DNA from: Geobacter sp. | GTDB lineage: Bacteria > Desulfobacterota > Desulfuromonadia > Geobacterales > Pseudopelobacteraceae | Reading direction: 5' to 3' | Assembly (NCBI GenBank): GCA_009684515.1 | Contig: WKKS01000001.1 | Coordinates: 124,001-188,000 of the forward strand | Length of the DNA: 64,000 nucleotides | Part shown: positions 35,120 to 44,501 of the stretch, piece after piece | Numbering within the stretch: position 1 is the stretch's first letter | Layout: every line of letters starts with the position of its first letter | Made by a program: the position numbers and the translations under genes | The notes under the pieces: model-generated | Database searches by the model: none | What the model was told of the DNA's origin: nothing | What the model saw: only the letters and a program-made list of their open reading frames with translations

Positions 35120-36187
35120 TCAAATAACCAGCAATTGTTTGTCTGCACTAGTTAAAATCTGATACCCATCGGCTGTTACTACCAAGGTATCCTCGATTCT
35201 GACCCCTCCAAACCCTGGAATATAAATGCCCGGTTCAATCGTAATCACCATGCCCTCTTTCAAAACTGCGTCACTGCGAGGCGATAAAGTTGGTTTTTCG
35301 TGAATATCAAGCCCAACACCGTGCCCCAGACCGTGACCGAAATACTCTCCGAAACCTCGCTCGGTAATGTAATCACGGGCGACTGCATCAAGCTCCTTGC
35401 ATTTCAAGCCGGGCTTGACCCGCTCTATTGCCAGATCATGTGCTGTTTTAACGATTGCGTGAATTTCCCGTTCCCTGCTCCCTGGTTCACCGCATGCGAT
35501 GGTTACAGTCTCGTCGGAATGGTATGCATCCTTAACAGCGCCAAAGTCAATCGTGATAAGTTCACCGGACCGGATAGCCTTGTCACTGGCCCTTCCATGA
35601 GGCATAGCCCCCCGCAGGCCGGACGCTACAATAAAATCAAACGCCCTTCCATCAGCTCCGCGACGTCGCATTTCGAATTCCAGCTCCAGGGCGATTTCCG
35701 ATTCCTTAACGCCTGGCTTTACAAAATGCAGAATTGACACCAGCGACTGAGAAGCTAGTTTGGCAACAGTCGAAAGCAACTCGATCTCAGAGGAATCCTT
35801 GCAGATTCTTACGTCATCAAGAACCGGACCTAGTTCAACAAGCTCAATTCCGGTCAGCTCTTCTGAAATTTTCCGGAATGCGCTGACAGATGTATGTGAA
35901 GCCTCAAAACCGATCCGCTTTAATCCATTTTCAACTGCCATGTTACGCAATGTTTCCAGACGAGCCGAACATTCCCTGACAGTGGCACCCTGCACTTCTG
36001 ATGAGGCTTGTGCTGTGTAGCGGGAATCGCATAAAAACCATGCTTCGCCTCTTGACATCAACAAAGCACCTTCCGAACCACTGAAACCGCACAGATACCG
36101 GATATTCCTTATATCTGTGATGAGAATAGCGTCCAGATCATATTCTTCAAAGAACGTCTCCAGACCGGAGCGCCTGTTTTTTAGCAT
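35120..36187 (-). CDS. pepP: Xaa-Pro aminopeptidase (M24 family)
   Basis: This is a dinuclear-metal exopeptidase removing residues N-terminal to proline, 355 residues. It has an N-terminal creatinase-like domain (about 1-125) and a pita-bread catalytic domain. Metal ligands are visible in LITIDFGAVKDAYHSDET (two Asp), the EYFGHGLGHGVGLDIHEKP His, EPGIYIPGFGGVRIEDT (Glu) and the last Glu in RIED. Its place next to accB and aroQ matches the Geobacter gene order. It could equally be named pepQ; the substrate is not resolved by sequence. Confidence 0.93.
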   Translation of the reverse strand: MLKNRRSGLETFFEEYDLDAILITDIRNIRYLCGFSGSEGALLMSRGEAWFLCDSRYTAQASSEVQGATVRECSARLETLRNMAVENGLKRIGFEASHTSVSAFRKISEELTGIELVELGPVLDDVRICKDSSEIELLSTVAKLASQSLVSILHFVKPGVKESEIALELEFEMRRRGADGRAFDFIVASGLRGAMPHGRASDKAIRSGELITIDFGAVKDAYHSDETVTIACGEPGSREREIHAIVKTAHDLAIERVKPGLKCKELDAVARDYITERGFGEYFGHGLGHGVGLDIHEKPTLSPRSDAVLKEGMVITIEPGIYIPGFGGVRIEDTLVVTADGYQILTSADKQLLVI

Positions 36188-36263
36188 AAATGAAACCCTG
36201 ACTACAAACTGTTTTTACATGTAAAGGCAAAAGCAGCCGCTTCAGCCACAAATGCAATCACAA

Positions 36264-36698
36264 TTAGTTTTTAATGTGGTTAAACAACGCTCGTAAACCA
36301 AGCAGGTAACTGTCACTGCCAAATCCACATATCTGGCCGACGGCAATCGAGGCTGTCAAGCTGACATGACGAAACGATTCACGTCGATGTATGTTAGAAA
36401 GGTGCACTTCCACACATGGAAGCCCGACAGCCGAGAGTGCATCCCGAATCGCTATGCTGGTATGGGTATAGGCGGCCGGATTGATCAAAATCCCATCGCA
36501 TTCGGTCAACGCACCATGAATGGCATTGACCAGATCGCCTTCCGAATTTGACTGGCAAAACAAAAGTGAGCATCCAAGTTCTGCCGCCAGCTCTTCCAAA
36601 GAACGGTTAATATCGTCAAGAGTCCGGGTTCCATAAACCGTCGGTTCTCTTTTTCCCAGCATATTTAAGTTTGGGCCGTGCATGACAAGAAACTTCAT
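36264..36698 (-). CDS. aroQ: 3-dehydroquinate dehydratase, type II
   Basis: Third step of the shikimate pathway: dehydration of 3-dehydroquinate. The 144-residue product is the type II dodecameric form, with [17 protein letters not shown] (catalytic Tyr near residue 23), [32 protein letters not shown] and [18 protein letters not shown] (catalytic His). It starts 2 bases after the roadblock gene and is probably coupled to it. Confidence 0.96.
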   Translation of the reverse strand: MKFLVMHGPNLNMLGKREPTVYGTRTLDDINRSLEELAAELGCSLLFCQSNSEGDLVNAIHGALTECDGILINPAAYTHTSIAIRDALSAVGLPCVEVHLSNIHRRESFRHVSLTASIAVGQICGFGSDSYLLGLRALFNHIKN

Positions 36699-36700
36699 GA

Positions 36701-37063
36701 TTATGATAGCTCCCTGGCGAGCTCATACGAATTAAGATTCAGCAGATAGCGCCCTTTGCCGAAATTACCGTCCCGTTTCATGATCAATGCCACAAAGAGA
36801 TCGTCATTAAGAATTCTAACAACCACTTGAGTCTGTGTAGTCGCGATGGAGACTTCCTCAAGATTTCCGGCCTTGATAACCTCAACGGCACGCTTGATCT
36901 CCTTTAGAACCGACGCGTATTCAACCGAAAGGAGCTGCATATCAAACTCCGACTGCTCCACTGCGACCTCATCAATCGGAATTCCGTCATACGCCATGAT
37001 CACAGCTGCCAATGCGCCATCAACTGAGCTTACAATGGAATTCAGCGAACCTCTCAGCGACAT
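36701..37063 (-). CDS. Roadblock/LC7 domain protein
   Basis: This is a small roadblock/LC7-fold protein of 120 residues, the family that often pairs with Ras-like GTPases (MglA) in bacteria. The ATG at 37063 has AGGAGG 8 bases before it, preferred over an upstream in-frame Met. Seen: [27 protein letters not shown] at the N-terminus and [22 protein letters not shown], the central strand pair of the fold. It overlaps the end of the TPR gene by 10 bases. Its conserved place among shikimate genes in Geobacter has no known metabolic reason. Confidence 0.88.
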   Translation of the reverse strand: MSLRGSLNSIVSSVDGALAAVIMAYDGIPIDEVAVEQSEFDMQLLSVEYASVLKEIKRAVEVIKAGNLEEVSIATTQTQVVVRILNDDLFVALIMKRDGNFGKGRYLLNLNSYELARELS

Positions 37064-38031
37064 GATTTTATCCTCCTGATGTTTTCCAGCCACCCTTCAA
37101 GGACGTTTATTGCATTATCAGCAATCCCCTTCGGCGGCAGCAAACTGCTGGCAGTGCCTGGCGAATCAAAAAAAGCTTCAGTTTTCTGAAATACCGGCGG
37201 TTGGACAAATGTATCTGTTGGCGATTCCAACTGATCTTCCGAATCATTTTCGCAGTACTCATCATCGTCAAGGCATGGCGACTCCGCAGTGACATCCAGC
37301 AATTCAAGTTCAGAGACACGGGAACAAACGATACTGTTTGCAGGATTATCTTTCAGAATGGCACGATATATTTCAAGCGCTTTATGAACAAAACCCTGTG
37401 ACACGTACAACTCAGCCAGGGTGCTGGTTGAAAGCGGGTCATGATGGGCCTCCGGCGCTGCGGGGAGCTCGGCAACAGCTTCTTCAAACTGAAACTCGGA
37501 ACCAGGTGTTTCCTCCTCTTCATATACGTCCAACTCTTCCAGAATCTCCAGATCTTCTATAATTTCCTCGTCATCACATTCAGCCCCTGAATCAAAAGAA
37601 GACTCGACCATGGCAGCTCGATCAAGCGATTCCAGTTCGATCCGGCATTCCACATTTTCCGGCGCAAACTCAAGAACAGTACGATAAGCCAATCGGGCGG
37701 CATCCTGGTCACCCGCACCGCTTGAAAGACGCCCGAGCAGCATCTGTGCCGCAATATCTTCCGGTATTGCTTCTGTGACTTTCTTAAGAGCGACAATGGA
37801 TTCATCGACCAGGCCTTTTGCATGACAGGCCATCGCCAGGGCACGCTGTCCAGCCAGATAGGCGGGATGCTTTGCCACCCCCTGCCTCGCAGTATGCAAG
37901 GCATCTTCGATCAACCCGACTTTAAGGTAGACTTCAGACAATCTTGCAAAACAGTACGAATCAGGTGAATTGGCAAGACGTTCTTCAAATGTTTTAATGT
38001 CAGTCCAGAATGATGAATTATCCTGTTGCAT
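37054..38031 (-). CDS. Tetratricopeptide-repeat protein
   Basis: This is a cytoplasmic TPR scaffold of 325 residues. Repeats are visible at about 14-130 (CFARLSEVYLKVGLIEDALHTARQGVAKHP, then AYLAGQRALAMACHAKGLVDESIVALKKV) and again near 200-240 (LAELYVSQGFVHKALEIYRAILKDNP). Between them lies a strongly acidic stretch (about 150-185). No catalytic motif is present. It overlaps the roadblock gene and is 2 bases from aroB, so the pair probably works together as an adaptor. Confidence 0.88.
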   Translation of the reverse strand: MQQDNSSFWTDIKTFEERLANSPDSYCFARLSEVYLKVGLIEDALHTARQGVAKHPAYLAGQRALAMACHAKGLVDESIVALKKVTEAIPEDIAAQMLLGRLSSGAGDQDAARLAYRTVLEFAPENVECRIELESLDRAAMVESSFDSGAECDDEEIIEDLEILEELDVYEEEETPGSEFQFEEAVAELPAAPEAHHDPLSTSTLAELYVSQGFVHKALEIYRAILKDNPANSIVCSRVSELELLDVTAESPCLDDDEYCENDSEDQLESPTDTFVQPPVFQKTEAFFDSPGTASSLLPPKGIADNAINVLEGWLENIRRIKSCR

Positions 38032-38033
38032 GG

Positions 38034-39113
38034 TCAGGCCTCCAGCCCGCTCAATTGGAGCAGTTCTTCGGGAGTATGCTTCGACATGGCATACGCGCCG
38101 ATGCCACTGTTACAGATAAAAGTGATAGAGCCGCCTTTGACCTTTTTATCTGTGGCTATTGATTTAAGCAGTTTCTCTCGCTCAAATTCCGGAACGGATA
38201 CAGAAAGTCCGCAACGTTCAATCAGTGATACAATTCTGCGTACATCTTCGCTACTGCAGAGACCACGTGCCTCGGAGACTCGCGCAGCCAGAGCCATGCC
38301 GATAGCGACCGCCTCGCCATGCACCATACCGGAATATCCGGAAAGGGACTCGAAGGCGTGCCCCAGGGTGTGGCCGTAATTCAAAATAGCACGCAAACCG
38401 GACTCTTTTTCATCGAGTTCTACGACCTGGGCTTTCAACTCACACGAACGATGGATAATTGCCACAAGGGCGTCAGTGTCCTTATCCATAATTTTATCCA
38501 GATTTGACTCCAGATAATTAAAAAACGGCAGATCAATGATAACGCCGTATTTGATGACTTCAGCCATACCGGCCCGGAACTGACGAACATCAAGAGTATC
38601 GAGAGTTGCAACGTCGATCAGCACCAACTTCGGCTGATAAAAGGCACCGATCAGATTTTTGCCCAGTGGATGGTCAATACCGGTTTTTCCGCCGACACTG
38701 CTGTCAACCTGTGAAAGCAGTGTGGTCGGAACCTGTACGAAAGGAATGCCGCGCAGCCACGTTGCTGCCGCATATCCGGCCAAATCCCCTACAACGCCGC
38801 CGCCCAGTGCCACTATAAAAGAGCTCCTGTCGACTCCAGCATCCAGCAAGGCATCGTAGACATTATTCAATGTGGCAGAATTTTTGTATTCTTCACCATC
38901 CGGAATTTCAACCAGCACCGTGTTGAAACCGGCCGTTTTCAATGACTCCTGAACGATACCGCCATACAATGCAGATACGGTGGAGTTGGTTACCACCGCT
39001 GCCAAACCGGATAGAGACAGTGCGGCACAACGTTCGCCAATGGTAGGAAGAGAACCATGTTCAATGACTATGTCGTAGCTGTTCTCAGCCAGGCTAACTG
39101 TCAGTACACTCAA
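38034..39113 (-). CDS. aroB: 3-dehydroquinate synthase
   Basis: Second step of the shikimate pathway, an NAD- and metal-dependent cyclisation of DAHP. It has 359 residues, normal length. Seen: the NAD-binding region GVDRSSFIVALGGGVVGDLAGYAAATWLRGI (about 95-120), PTTLLSQVDSSVGGKTGIDHPLGKNLIG with the metal and substrate residues, and ILNYGHTLGHAFE with the catalytic His pair. It overlaps aroK by 4 bases (ATG within the aroK end). Confidence 0.97.
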   Translation of the reverse strand: MSVLTVSLAENSYDIVIEHGSLPTIGERCAALSLSGLAAVVTNSTVSALYGGIVQESLKTAGFNTVLVEIPDGEEYKNSATLNNVYDALLDAGVDRSSFIVALGGGVVGDLAGYAAATWLRGIPFVQVPTTLLSQVDSSVGGKTGIDHPLGKNLIGAFYQPKLVLIDVATLDTLDVRQFRAGMAEVIKYGVIIDLPFFNYLESNLDKIMDKDTDALVAIIHRSCELKAQVVELDEKESGLRAILNYGHTLGHAFESLSGYSGMVHGEAVAIGMALAARVSEARGLCSSEDVRRIVSLIERCGLSVSVPEFEREKLLKSIATDKKVKGGSITFICNSGIGAYAMSKHTPEELLQLSGLEA

Positions 39114-39631
39114 GAAAAAAACCTCATCAAATGGCTTAAAATCTCTATCGCGACATCTTCCACGGATTTTCCGCCCGTGTCAATTCTAATATCTGCGTCT
39201 GCATAATAATGTTCTCGCCCATCCATCAAGGCTCTGACAAGATCCGGCGCCTTTTCACCGGCAAAAAGCGGACGATCATTGCATCCCTGCAGACGATCCA
39301 AAACCTGTTCCAGTGTCACCTTCAAATTAACTGTCACGCCGCTCTTCCGCATCAGTTCACGGTTCTGCTGACTAATGACAACCCCGCCGCCGGTGGCAAT
39401 GACGCACAAATCCCCCGCAGACAGAATCCTTTCCAGTCGGGCAGACTCCAACAAGCGGAAAGCATCCTCTCCATCCCGGGCAAATATCTCGTTGATTGAC
39501 AGTCCGGCTTCCTCAACGATCTCGGCATCCAGATCAATAAAGCGGCATGAAAGGAATTCGGCAAGCACTTTGCCGACACTGCTTTTGCCGCTTCCCATGA
39601 AGCCGGTCAGGATAACAGGGCGATCAGGCAT
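39110..39631 (-). CDS. aroK: Shikimate kinase
   Basis: Phosphorylates shikimate at the 3-OH. The start at 39631 gives [20 protein letters not shown], with the Walker A GFMGSGKS at the right distance (residues 10-17); an upstream in-frame Met would add an atypical 33-residue extension. The 173-residue product has the shikimate-binding [11 protein letters not shown] and ATGGGVV motifs and the LID Arg in NDRPLFAGE. It overlaps aroC by 8 bases and aroB by 4. Confidence 0.95.
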   Translation of the reverse strand: MPDRPVILTGFMGSGKSSVGKVLAEFLSCRFIDLDAEIVEEAGLSINEIFARDGEDAFRLLESARLERILSAGDLCVIATGGGVVISQQNRELMRKSGVTVNLKVTLEQVLDRLQGCNDRPLFAGEKAPDLVRALMDGREHYYADADIRIDTGGKSVEDVAIEILSHLMRFFS

Positions 39632-40784
39632 TGCGGATCTGTTCAACGTACCCCTCAATGTTGCGCTTGATCTCTGTAACCGAATCACCGCCGAACTTTT
39701 CCAACAGTGCATTGGCAATTTCAATTGCAACTACAGCCTCCGCCACCACCAGAGCGGCCGGCACCGCACAGGTATCCGAACGTTCCACGGTCGCCTCAAA
39801 AACCTCATGAGTACGCATGTCAACTGACCGGAGCGGCTTATAGAGGGTTGGGATAGGTTTCATCGCCGCCCGCAGTATGATCGGCTCGCCGTTGGTCATG
39901 CCGCCCTCGATGCCGCCGGCATTATTAGTGTCCCGGCAGTAACCTTCTTTATAGGATATTTCGTCATGTACCCGTGAACCGGGACGACGGGCAGCCTCGA
40001 AACCGATTCCAACCTCGACCCCCTTGATGGCCTGAATACTCATCAGCGCCATTGCAAGCCTTGCATCCAGCTTGCGGTCCCAGTGGACATAGCTTCCGAG
40101 ACCTGACGGCACACCCAGCACCTGCACTTCAACCACGCCACCAAGAGTATCGCCGGCATCCCTGGCCGCATCTATCGCCGACTTCATTTTTTCTTCCGCA
40201 AGCGGGTCGCAACAGAACATCTCCGACTCCGCCGCACGCAGCCACAACTGTTCTATCGGCTCCTGCGGTGCGGAAACGGTCACACCTCCCACCTCAGTCA
40301 CAAAACCACCGATCCGGATTCCGAATTCTGCAAGCAGGGCTTTTGCCACGCCTCCCACGGCAACACGGACCGCTGTTTCACGGGCACTGGAGCGTTCCAG
40401 CACATTGCGGACATCATCCAGATGATACTTCAAAACACCGCTCAGATCGGCATGCCCGGGGCGTGGCCGGGTCACGGCGCTGGAATCGTCACGATGTTCC
40501 GAAAGAGGCGACATTTTTTCCAGCCAGTTTTCCCAGTCACGGTTTTTCACTACAAGGGTAACCGGAGAGCCAAGAGTTTCACCCCAACGCACGCCAGAAA
40601 GCAAATCGACGGTATCCTTCTCGATCTTCATCCGGCCGCCGCGGCCATATCCCTGCTGGCGTCTTGCAAGGTCAAGATTAACACTGTCAGCCAGCAAACG
40701 GACACCGGACGGCAGACCCTCTATAATTGCACTCAACTGCGGACCGTGTGATTCACCGGCCGTCAGGTAACGAAACTGACTCAC
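39624..40784 (-). CDS. aroC: Chorismate synthase
   Basis: Last step of the shikimate pathway, an FMN-dependent 1,4-elimination giving chorismate. It has 386 residues. Family signatures: [23 protein letters not shown] at the N-terminus, [15 protein letters not shown] (about 42), [11 protein letters not shown], the [15 protein letters not shown] segment, and [14 protein letters not shown] with [15 protein letters not shown] near the C-terminus. It is the first gene of the shikimate run (aroC-aroK-aroB-TPR-roadblock-aroQ-pepP-accB-accC-gcvH2) and is divergent from prkA. Confidence 0.97.
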   Translation of the reverse strand: MSQFRYLTAGESHGPQLSAIIEGLPSGVRLLADSVNLDLARRQQGYGRGGRMKIEKDTVDLLSGVRWGETLGSPVTLVVKNRDWENWLEKMSPLSEHRDDSSAVTRPRPGHADLSGVLKYHLDDVRNVLERSSARETAVRVAVGGVAKALLAEFGIRIGGFVTEVGGVTVSAPQEPIEQLWLRAAESEMFCCDPLAEEKMKSAIDAARDAGDTLGGVVEVQVLGVPSGLGSYVHWDRKLDARLAMALMSIQAIKGVEVGIGFEAARRPGSRVHDEISYKEGYCRDTNNAGGIEGGMTNGEPIILRAAMKPIPTLYKPLRSVDMRTHEVFEATVERSDTCAVPAALVVAEAVVAIEIANALLEKFGGDSVTEIKRNIEGYVEQIRNA

Positions 40785-40909
40785 AGAACAACCTCCCGAG
40801 ATGATTCAAATGCGCGTAAATTAGCATTTATCGTACGATTACGGCAAGGCAAAAGAGGCGTCGCACCATTGATAGCTAGTAATCTGAAAAAGTTATTTTG
40901 GATTTTTTT

Positions 40910-40925
40910 TGGCAATCGACTTGCT
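40910..40925 (+). promoter_or_regulatory. Sigma-54 (-24/-12) promoter of the prkA operon
   Basis: TGGCAA-N5-TTGCT with the invariant GG (40911-40912) and GC (40923-40924) exactly 10 bases apart, about 75 bases before the prkA ATG. E. coli yeaGH is also sigma-54 dependent, which supports the call. No enhancer dyad was recognised nearby. Confidence 0.75.
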
Positions 40926-40997
40926 AATGTTCATATGTAAGCAATAATTACGAGACGATTTTTTACGGGCAATAGACAACCGATACGGAGGAAGATC

Positions 40998-43052
40998 ATG
41001 GCTGCACACGAAAAGCTGATCCAGCATATTGTTGCGCTAAAAAAAAGTGAACGGGTCTTTGAAAATGCCTTTCAATCCGTGGCCAGAATGATTCTTGATT
41101 CAGGCTTTGAAAAGGTGGTGGTGAACGGCAGAACAACATACGACTTCAACCTGTTCCGTACCGGAAAGAAACATACAATCGGTATGTATGACGAGATCAA
41201 CAGCTTTGTCTCCTATGTCAAAGATGCTGCGGAAGGTGGTTCCAGCAAGGAGATGGCTTTCGTGCTGGTCGGTGAACCGGGTAACGGCAAAACTTTTTTT
41301 GTCGAGTTTCTCTGCAGCCAGTATCGGGCTTTTCTATTGCAGCCTACAAACCGCCGCTACACCTTCCGGTTCAACGGATTGGCAAAACTGGGGCACTACG
41401 GCAAGATCAATGTCGTCGACTCGCAAACCTATGAAGACCCGATGGTGCTGGCGATGAACCTGCATGAATCGCCTTCCGACAACCGCAGCTTCCTGGCTGA
41501 GCAGGGAGGTCTGGACGAATCCGAAATAGACACCGTTTACGAAAACTATCGCCCCCTGGGTGCCTGCAGCGGCTACATTTGGAACGACATACGCGATTAT
41601 TGCGATGGCGATCTGAACCAGATGCTGGATTTTGTCGAGATAGTTCCAGTGCCGATGTCGGAGAGCCTGGGAACCGTCACCGGCAAATACCCGGCCAAGG
41701 ACAAAATAACATCGTCCTCGGTTGACCTGCTGGGTGAGGAATCAATTCAGCGCCTGCTGCACATCTCCGATACCAATAACCCCTACCGCTTCGACTTGCG
41801 GCGCGGAGCCCTGGCAAGGGTTGCCGGTGGAGGAATCCATTTTTCCGATGAAATTTTCAAAAACAAAAAAGATCTGGTCCAGGTTTATCTGGGTGTTATC
41901 CAGAACCGGGCCATCGAAATCGACGGTTATAAATGGCCGATAGATTCGCTGATCATCGCCACCAGCAACAATTCAGAGTTCAATCGCTTCCTTGCCGAAA
42001 AAGAGGAAGCGCCGATTGTGGACCGCTGCCGGATCTGCTACGTCTCCCACAACACCAACTACCGTCTGCAAGAAGGCCTCACGGCCTATGCCATAGGCAG
42101 TGACGCGAAGACCACCCTGACCAAGGAGGCGCTGCATCAGGATCCCAACCTGAACTACGCCGCTTCAGTCGGTGTTGTTCTGACCCGTTTCCCGCGTTCG
42201 GAGAAACTGACCCCTATCGAAACAATGAAACTTGCAGCTGGTGAAGTGGCCGGTGAAAAGAGCATCAAGGCTCTGGCAGAGGTGATCGACACCCTCGGGC
42301 AGGATCCTGACATAACCAAGCGCTTCGGTCAGAAAGGTCTGGGTCACCGCAGCCTGGGACGTTCCATCCAGCTTCAGGTCGAGAATTCGGAAACCAATGA
42401 AGGGCGCTGCATGTTCGCCTACGATGTGTTCAAAACATTGGAGCGCGTCGTATTGGATTATGTGGTCGAGACCAATGACCGCGCCAAGTACCTGGACGAC
42501 CTGAAGATCGCCAAGGGGCTTTACCGCGAACGGATTATGACCGAAATGTTCAACGCCTACATGGACGAACCGCATGCGATCCGCAAGGATGTCATGAACT
42601 ATGTCAACATGATCATCGGTATTGATGCCGAAAATCTGGGGCCGGATCGGATGTGGAAATACAAGGATCCCCAAAACGGTGAATTACGGGCGCTTAAAAT
42701 AGACGAGCGCTATGTCAAGAGCGTCGAGGAAAGAATCGGCCTCAAAACCGATGAACAGCGGGATTCTTTCCGTACCTCAATCCGCAAGATTTACGGCCAG
42801 AAGATTTCGATGGATCCCAACTATGACTTTATGGACAACCTGGAGTTGGTCAAGGCGGTCACAGATGTTCGACTCAAATCGGACATCGCCGGTGCCGGAA
42901 GCCTGATCGGTGCGCTGGCCAACCGCACCAACGAGGAGAACCAGAAGCTTTACGACCGCATGATCACAACCATGCTGGATAAGCTGGGTTATTGCCGGAC
43001 CTGCGCACAGAAGACAATCGAGTACTTCTGCACGCAGGAAGATGAAAATTAA
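40998..43052 (+). CDS. prkA: PrkA-type serine protein kinase
   Basis: This AAA-type serine/threonine protein kinase (E. coli YeaG homologue) is linked to starvation and stress responses. It has 684 residues after GGAGG. Walker A is GEPGNGKT (92-99); the AAA region runs to about 390, and the C-terminal PrkA domain (about 400-680) includes GLGHRSLGRSIQLQVENSETNEGRCMF. It is followed by a DUF444 gene overlapping by 11 bases, then spoVR and a second prkA-like gene. The promoter has a sigma-54 signature. Confidence 0.95.
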   Translation: MAAHEKLIQHIVALKKSERVFENAFQSVARMILDSGFEKVVVNGRTTYDFNLFRTGKKHTIGMYDEINSFVSYVKDAAEGGSSKEMAFVLVGEPGNGKTFFVEFLCSQYRAFLLQPTNRRYTFRFNGLAKLGHYGKINVVDSQTYEDPMVLAMNLHESPSDNRSFLAEQGGLDESEIDTVYENYRPLGACSGYIWNDIRDYCDGDLNQMLDFVEIVPVPMSESLGTVTGKYPAKDKITSSSVDLLGEESIQRLLHISDTNNPYRFDLRRGALARVAGGGIHFSDEIFKNKKDLVQVYLGVIQNRAIEIDGYKWPIDSLIIATSNNSEFNRFLAEKEEAPIVDRCRICYVSHNTNYRLQEGLTAYAIGSDAKTTLTKEALHQDPNLNYAASVGVVLTRFPRSEKLTPIETMKLAAGEVAGEKSIKALAEVIDTLGQDPDITKRFGQKGLGHRSLGRSIQLQVENSETNEGRCMFAYDVFKTLERVVLDYVVETNDRAKYLDDLKIAKGLYRERIMTEMFNAYMDEPHAIRKDVMNYVNMIIGIDAENLGPDRMWKYKDPQNGELRALKIDERYVKSVEERIGLKTDEQRDSFRTSIRKIYGQKISMDPNYDFMDNLELVKAVTDVRLKSDIAGAGSLIGALANRTNEENQKLYDRMITTMLDKLGYCRTCAQKTIEYFCTQEDEN

Positions 43053-44445
43053 AGCCCAACCTACTATGAAAAACGACCTGCTCACATACCTGGAAAAACT
43101 CAAGGAATCCGGTCTTGATACCGACCTGGAAGCGCGGCTGCAGAAGGAGCTTGTATCGTCCGGGAAGTGCCATGAGCCACCGAACCGCGACATGCCATGT
43201 GACCCCGCTCTGGCGGTAGCAGGGCAGAGTCTGTACAGCAGCGGCGACATGCTGGTTCTGAGCCAGGCGTCCAAACCGTACCTGTATGGCACCGGACTGG
43301 CAAAATCGCTTGATGAACTGCTGGAGCGGGACCGACTTCGGGAACAGGATGGCTTCCCCCGCAAGATTCAGGTCGGCAAGCTGATTAAACCTGGACGCGG
43401 GCGCAAAGGTAAAATTGTGGTCGTGCCAACCACGGTCGAAGAAAAGTTTTTTCACGACCCGACTATTCGCCCACCCGGCGAAGGCGGCAATTCGGGCGGG
43501 ACCGGAGATGAAAAAGAGGGTGAGGTAATCGGTGAGCAGCCGGTTCGGGAAGACGATGGCCAGGACGGCAGCGGGCCTGGAGAGGGTGGTGGCGGAAACC
43601 ATGAGATGGAATCCTCCGCCTACGATCTCGGCAAAACCCTTTCCGAAAAGTTTCAACTCCCCAATCTGAAGGATAAAGGGAAAAAACGCTCCTTCACTCG
43701 CTACACCTACGATCTGACGGATAAAAACCGCGGTTTCGGGCAGGTGCTGGACAAAAAGGCAACCCTGCGCAAAATTGTTGAAACAAACATTGCACTCGGC
43801 AATCTGCCGGATGTCTCGGAAATCGACACATCACAGTTCCTGATTTCTCCCCATGACAAGGTTTATCGTGTTCTGTCGCGGGAAAAGGATTACGAGCCGC
43901 AAGCCATGCTCTTCTTCCTCCGTGATTATTCCGGGTCAATGGTCGGCAAGGTTACAGACCTGGTCGTCAGCCAGCACGTCATGATCTACAGCTGGCTGCT
44001 GTACCAGTACGGGGGGCAGGCGGAAACCCGCTTTATACTCCACGACACCGAAGCCAGGGAAGTGCCGGACTTTTACACCTATTACAATTCCAGAGTTGCC
44101 GGTGGCACGCAAGTTTCCAGCGCGTATAAGCTCGTCAACGAAATTGTGGAGCGTGAAAACCTGACCAAGGATTACAACATATATGTTTTTCAGGGAACCG
44201 ACGGTGACGACTGGGACGAGTCCGGGTCGAAGGCTCTCCCGGAGCTTGAAAAAATATTGACCTATGCCAGCCGGGTCGGAGTGACCATCGCCGAACATGG
44301 ACAGGGTGAAACCACAACAGTCGTGCGCTATCTGAACAGTTCCGGACTTCTTAAAAAAATGCCCGAGCTGTTGCGAATGGATGTGATGCAGAAAGATGCC
44401 GACGAAACCAGGCTGATCGAAGGGATCAAAAAACTGATTTCCTGA
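43042..44445 (+). CDS. yeaH: YeaH/DUF444 family protein
   Basis: This is the partner of PrkA in the widely conserved prkA-yeaH-spoVR cluster. The 467-residue product has a glycine-rich, charged linker (about 150-195) and a von Willebrand-type region with a MIDAS-like LRDYSGSM (about 293-300), probably for metal-dependent protein contact. The start overlaps the prkA stop (translational coupling); a second in-frame ATG 24 bases later is possible. The molecular role is not established. Confidence 0.93.
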   Translation: MKIKAQPTMKNDLLTYLEKLKESGLDTDLEARLQKELVSSGKCHEPPNRDMPCDPALAVAGQSLYSSGDMLVLSQASKPYLYGTGLAKSLDELLERDRLREQDGFPRKIQVGKLIKPGRGRKGKIVVVPTTVEEKFFHDPTIRPPGEGGNSGGTGDEKEGEVIGEQPVREDDGQDGSGPGEGGGGNHEMESSAYDLGKTLSEKFQLPNLKDKGKKRSFTRYTYDLTDKNRGFGQVLDKKATLRKIVETNIALGNLPDVSEIDTSQFLISPHDKVYRVLSREKDYEPQAMLFFLRDYSGSMVGKVTDLVVSQHVMIYSWLLYQYGGQAETRFILHDTEAREVPDFYTYYNSRVAGGTQVSSAYKLVNEIVERENLTKDYNIYVFQGTDGDDWDESGSKALPELEKILTYASRVGVTIAEHGQGETTTVVRYLNSSGLLKKMPELLRMDVMQKDADETRLIEGIKKLIS

Positions 44446-44501
44446 TCGGCAGAAAAAACCGCCGGGCGCTGCGCTAACTCGCCCACGCAGACAGGTTTGT
44501 C